Program-made: the position numbers and the translations under genes | Shown: piece after piece, positions 61,048 to 64,000 of the stretch | Numbering within the stretch: the stretch's first letter is position 1 | How the letters are laid out: every line of letters begins with the position of its first letter | NCBI GenBank assembly: GCA_963971425.1 | Contig: OZ020514.1 | Span: forward strand, 47,273,527 to 47,337,526 | Direction: 5' to 3' | Origin: Bryoerythrophyllum caledonicum | Taxonomy: Eukaryota; Streptophyta; Bryopsida; Pottiales; Pottiaceae | DNA: 64,000 nt | Notes under the pieces: generated by a model | Databases searched by the model: none | What the model was told of the DNA's origin: nothing | What the model saw: only the letters and a program-made list of their open reading frames with translations

Positions 61048-64000
61048 ATGTTTCCTCGTACTAGATCCGGAAAACCCTTGTTAAATCTTGGATTGGAGAA
61101 GTCCCGCCGACGAGGTTTGAAGGAAGTAGGCACTTGTAAGGAAGTACCAAGGAAGTCGCCATCAGATAGTGACACGTCTGACGAATCTATTGGAGGAGTG
61201 ACGAAAAGGAGGTTGGACGAGGCGTTGAGTGGAGAAGGATCAGGAGGGGTTCAAGGCACAGGTGGTTTGGCGATTGAAGAAGTAGGATTAGAAGGGACTG
61301 AGGGGGATACTTTTGTGAACATTGACCTAGAAAACGCTAGAAACCTTGAGTTACGTGAAGAGTTTGGCCCTGACGTTGAGATCGTGTTCCAAGAGATGGC
61401 GGAACCACCCCCAGTCATCAACCCGTTGGTGAGACCTCGAGGGTTGCCAATTGTAGTCCCTCGAGGATTATTAGCAACCAATATCCCTGCCCACCTTCCT
61501 AAGTTCTATGGTTCGAAGGATGAGGATCCTTCCCTACACATGGAGAAGTACATAGAGATCCTAACCATCTCTTTGATCACCGATGAGGGTTACTACCTAG
61601 TTTGGTTTCCCACGACACTTCATGGTGAGGCATACAATTGGTATAGAGATCACGAGGAGGGCCACTTTGTCTCATGGCGCTAGTTTCAAGTTGCTTTTTT
61701 GAACCACTTTAGACCTGAGGTTGGGCAGAGCACTGCCTTACGTGCTTTGGCCGCTGTGAAGCAAGAAAGGGGAGAGGAGATGGCAACGTACATCCGAAGG
61801 TTCGAACTGGTGTGTATGAGGTTCGTGGGAGATATGCTCAACAATGACACCCTCAAGCAGTTCTTCATAGAAGGATTTTTTAATCGGTCCACTATTAGAG
61901 GGGTTTTGGAGAGGAATCCTGTCACGTTAGAGGATGCTAAGACTGCAGCTCGTGTGGTAGATGCTTTAGAAAGAAATTACGAGAGGTTATGGAGGAAGGA
62001 GGATGAATCAATTCCCCAATTTGTTCCTTTGAAACCCAGAGCCGCGGAGGTGGTGCCACCTACGGAGGCCTCAAGCTCCCGCGATCATTTTAGACCGGTT
62101 CACCATGATTTAGCACCTTTAGAAACCAGGGTGCCGGAGCCCATGCTAGCGTTGACTGCTCCCCGATTGGAGAAAAGGGTAGAAGATTTGGAAAAGAAGA
62201 TTCAGGCAGGACATGAGGGATTCCAAGACTCAGTAATGAAACAGATTCAAGCTCTGACCGATCAAATGGCGTGCATGGTTAGGAATCAGAGTCAGAACCC
62301 AGTACCCCCACGAATTGAGTCTGGAAATCACAACTCTGGTATTTGGTGTACAAATTGTAACCAAAATGGGTATTCCTCCCCATTTTGTATACAAGGATTT
62401 CCTCTTGCTCAGAACATTCAACATTACCAACCTCCTCAACGTTACGACCGGAATAGGAATCAACAGAACCAAGAAGGAGGCTATCAAGGTAACCCCCAAG
62501 GTTTTGGGAGAGGTGGGAGGCCTCGTAAGGATCTCCACCAGTTTTGTGGAAGGTGGCATGAACCAGGCCAATGTTGGTCCGAAAACCAGTGGAATTGTGG
62601 AAATTGTGGGGGTAATCATCTTACTCAAGATTGCAGACAACCTGATAAGATGATTCAATTGCCACCGCCGGTGATGAACCCCTACCAGAATGCACAAAAT
62701 AATATGAGGGGTCAGAGGAGAGATCAAGGAGATGAGCAACGGGGTTTAAGGCCACCTTACTTATATTACAACTATGAGGAGTCGAGACAGAATCACCGAG
62801 CCCCGGATGGGTTGCAAACTCAGAAAGGTTACATTCCTGTAAGTCAGAACCAACAAGGGGGAAGACAAAACAATTCACAACCGAGGCCGAGTCCAAATCA
62901 GAACCAAGACGTGAGAGTTGCTGAAGAGATACGCATGAACAATCCTTTTCCGTCGCAATCCAATTCCACCGTGGTAATTGAGGATCATGATTCTACCTCT
63001 CACTTGATTACACATGGGTTAGAAGGGGGAGGTGTTAAGCTAAAGGACTCTACCGTGGCAGTGACAACACGAGCGCAAGCCTTGAGAACGCTCACAGACT
63101 TGGGAGAGAGCTCGGAGAGTAGTGCAAGCGAGGATCTTCCAGATCTTCAAGTTTTGGATGATACGGCGAAGGAGGCCGCCAAGATTGCGGTGGAAGCTGG
63201 GGTAGAGCAATCATGTTGGGAACCATTGGGAGGCGAAGAGTTAGAGCTTAGTGAAGACTTGGAGGAGGGAGAGATGGACAAGAACGGTTGGAAGGGTCCA
63301 GGCATTCCATTAGAAGAATTCGAGGTTAGGCGTCGAAGGACTTTAAGTCCTACTCGTAGTGTGTATGACTTGTGGAAGGATCTGCAGAAGGTGAAGGCGG
63401 ATATTACTTTGGCACAACTTTTAGAGGTTTCTCCATTGATGAGGAAGAGTTTTAAGGAAGGTTTACCTGTGGCTCGACGTAAGAGGAAGGTCAAGTCTAA
63501 GTTGGTAGCCCGAGCGGAAGGGGTGGTGAAGCCGTTTGATGTGCAAGCGGCGGAGATAGAGGTTGAAATAGTAGACAAGGTGATACCAAAGGTTTTGGTT
63601 GATGGGGGAAGTGGACTCAATATTATGCCATTACATACCATGGAGAAACTAGGATTAAGCCTGACGGGCCCTTCGCCCTTTGTTCTGAATATGGCGGATC
63701 AGAGCCCGGCTAAACCAATAGGCCAGATTCAGAATTGCCAAATGATTACGGAGGGTGTGGAATACTTGGTTACCTTCCATGTGATCAAGATGTATGCGTC
63801 AAAGGAGGCTTTTCCGTTGCTTTTGGGACGCCCATGGTTACGAATGGCTAATGCCACGGTCAACTGGGGAGGGGATAAGCCAGCGATTTCTTATGGTCCT
63901 CATGACAAAATCACAAAGGTACAAATTAAGCCCATGAGAGTCGCCGGCGATGAGAGGAACACCACTTTTGAAACAAGGGGGAAAACCACTCCTCAAGTAG
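61048..64000 (+). pseudogene. gag: Gypsy-3 Gag-protease (one in-frame TAG; continues past the window)
   Basis: It starts at the ATG of MFPRTRSGKPLLNLG. The Gag core (LPKFYGSKDEDPSLHMEKYIE ... GEAYNWYRDHE) is interrupted by TAG at 61681-61683, where SWRQFQVAFLNHFRP would be expected, then continues open for 772 codons to the window end. Zinc-knuckle-like motifs follow: CTNCNQNGYSSPFC (the usual His replaced by Tyr), and CGNCGGNHLTQDC. A basic patch (RRKRKVKSKL) precedes the aspartic protease, VLVDGGSGLNIMP, with D-G-G in place of D-S/T-G, and LLLGRPWLR. Pol would follow beyond 64000. Confidence 0.85.

Larger units (their letters stand above)
58222..64000 (+). mobile_element. Gypsy-3: Ty3/gypsy element, 5' part, running off the window
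   Basis: A complete 5' LTR (58222-60452), a primer-binding site, leader and Gag-protease frame. The 3' part lies outside. A solo LTR of the same family lies at 26259-28489. The base pattern before the LTR (CCAAG) is the expected duplication to look for at the far end. Confidence 0.88.

Overview
The window is eukaryotic and plant-like. It holds GT-AG introns, DUF659-type hAT transposases, Ty3/gypsy elements with kilobase-scale LTRs, a LINE-like element and decaying coding copies. Several elements carry chromatin-type modules (a PHD finger, possible methyltransferase-like domains). That, and the overall style, suggest an early-diverging streptophyte (charophyte, bryophyte or fern) more than a flowering plant, but the species cannot be named from sequence. 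No conventional host gene is recognised with confidence; the window is almost all mobile DNA.

Left half (about 1.3-43.8 kb): a nest of elements. A LINE-like element (about 1.3-1.9 kb and 38.5-43.7 kb) was hit by a giant hAT element, here called hAT-A (1938-38502, perfect 8-bp target duplication ACACCTAC). The transposase gene of hAT-A is split by a Ty3/gypsy element (gypsy-1, from 4777; right end unclear). Gypsy-1 is split by a second hAT (hAT-B, 9479-25701). The hAT-B transposase gene is split by a fresh LTR retrotransposon (gypsy-2, 11562-23203, 4-bp duplication CCGC). A solo LTR (26259-28489, duplication GTCAA) sits in the same interval. Decay follows the nesting: gypsy-2 and hAT-B have open frames, while older layers carry in-frame stops.

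hAT-A also carries cargo on its 5' side: a RING-H2/coiled-coil gene, a shortened paralogue of it, and a protein-kinase-like gene. Transposase, RING gene, paralogue and kinase each sit next to an array of GC-rich palindromes centred on GACGTC and spaced about 31-32 bp apart, usually next to a TATA box. The same motif forms arrays near both ends of the element. hAT-B has an analogous array with another motif (GGGCGCG, about 21-bp spacing).

Right half (43.8-55 kb): a divergent pair. One gene is an intact 498-codon Cys/His-rich protein on the minus strand. The other is a multi-exon plus-strand gene joining a ParB-like motif (CDGNHR) to a degenerate DNA-methyltransferase-like domain. The 3 kb upstream of its main exons hold 14 copies or near-copies of the palindrome TCTCGGATCCGAGA. 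From 55 to 58.2 kb are decayed fragments. From 58222 to the window end is a third Ty3/gypsy element (gypsy-3) with a complete 5' LTR that matches the solo LTR in inverse orientation.

Nearly all breaks in the older copies are single in-frame nonsense codons explicable by C-to-T or G-to-A change, as expected for methylated, silenced repeats.
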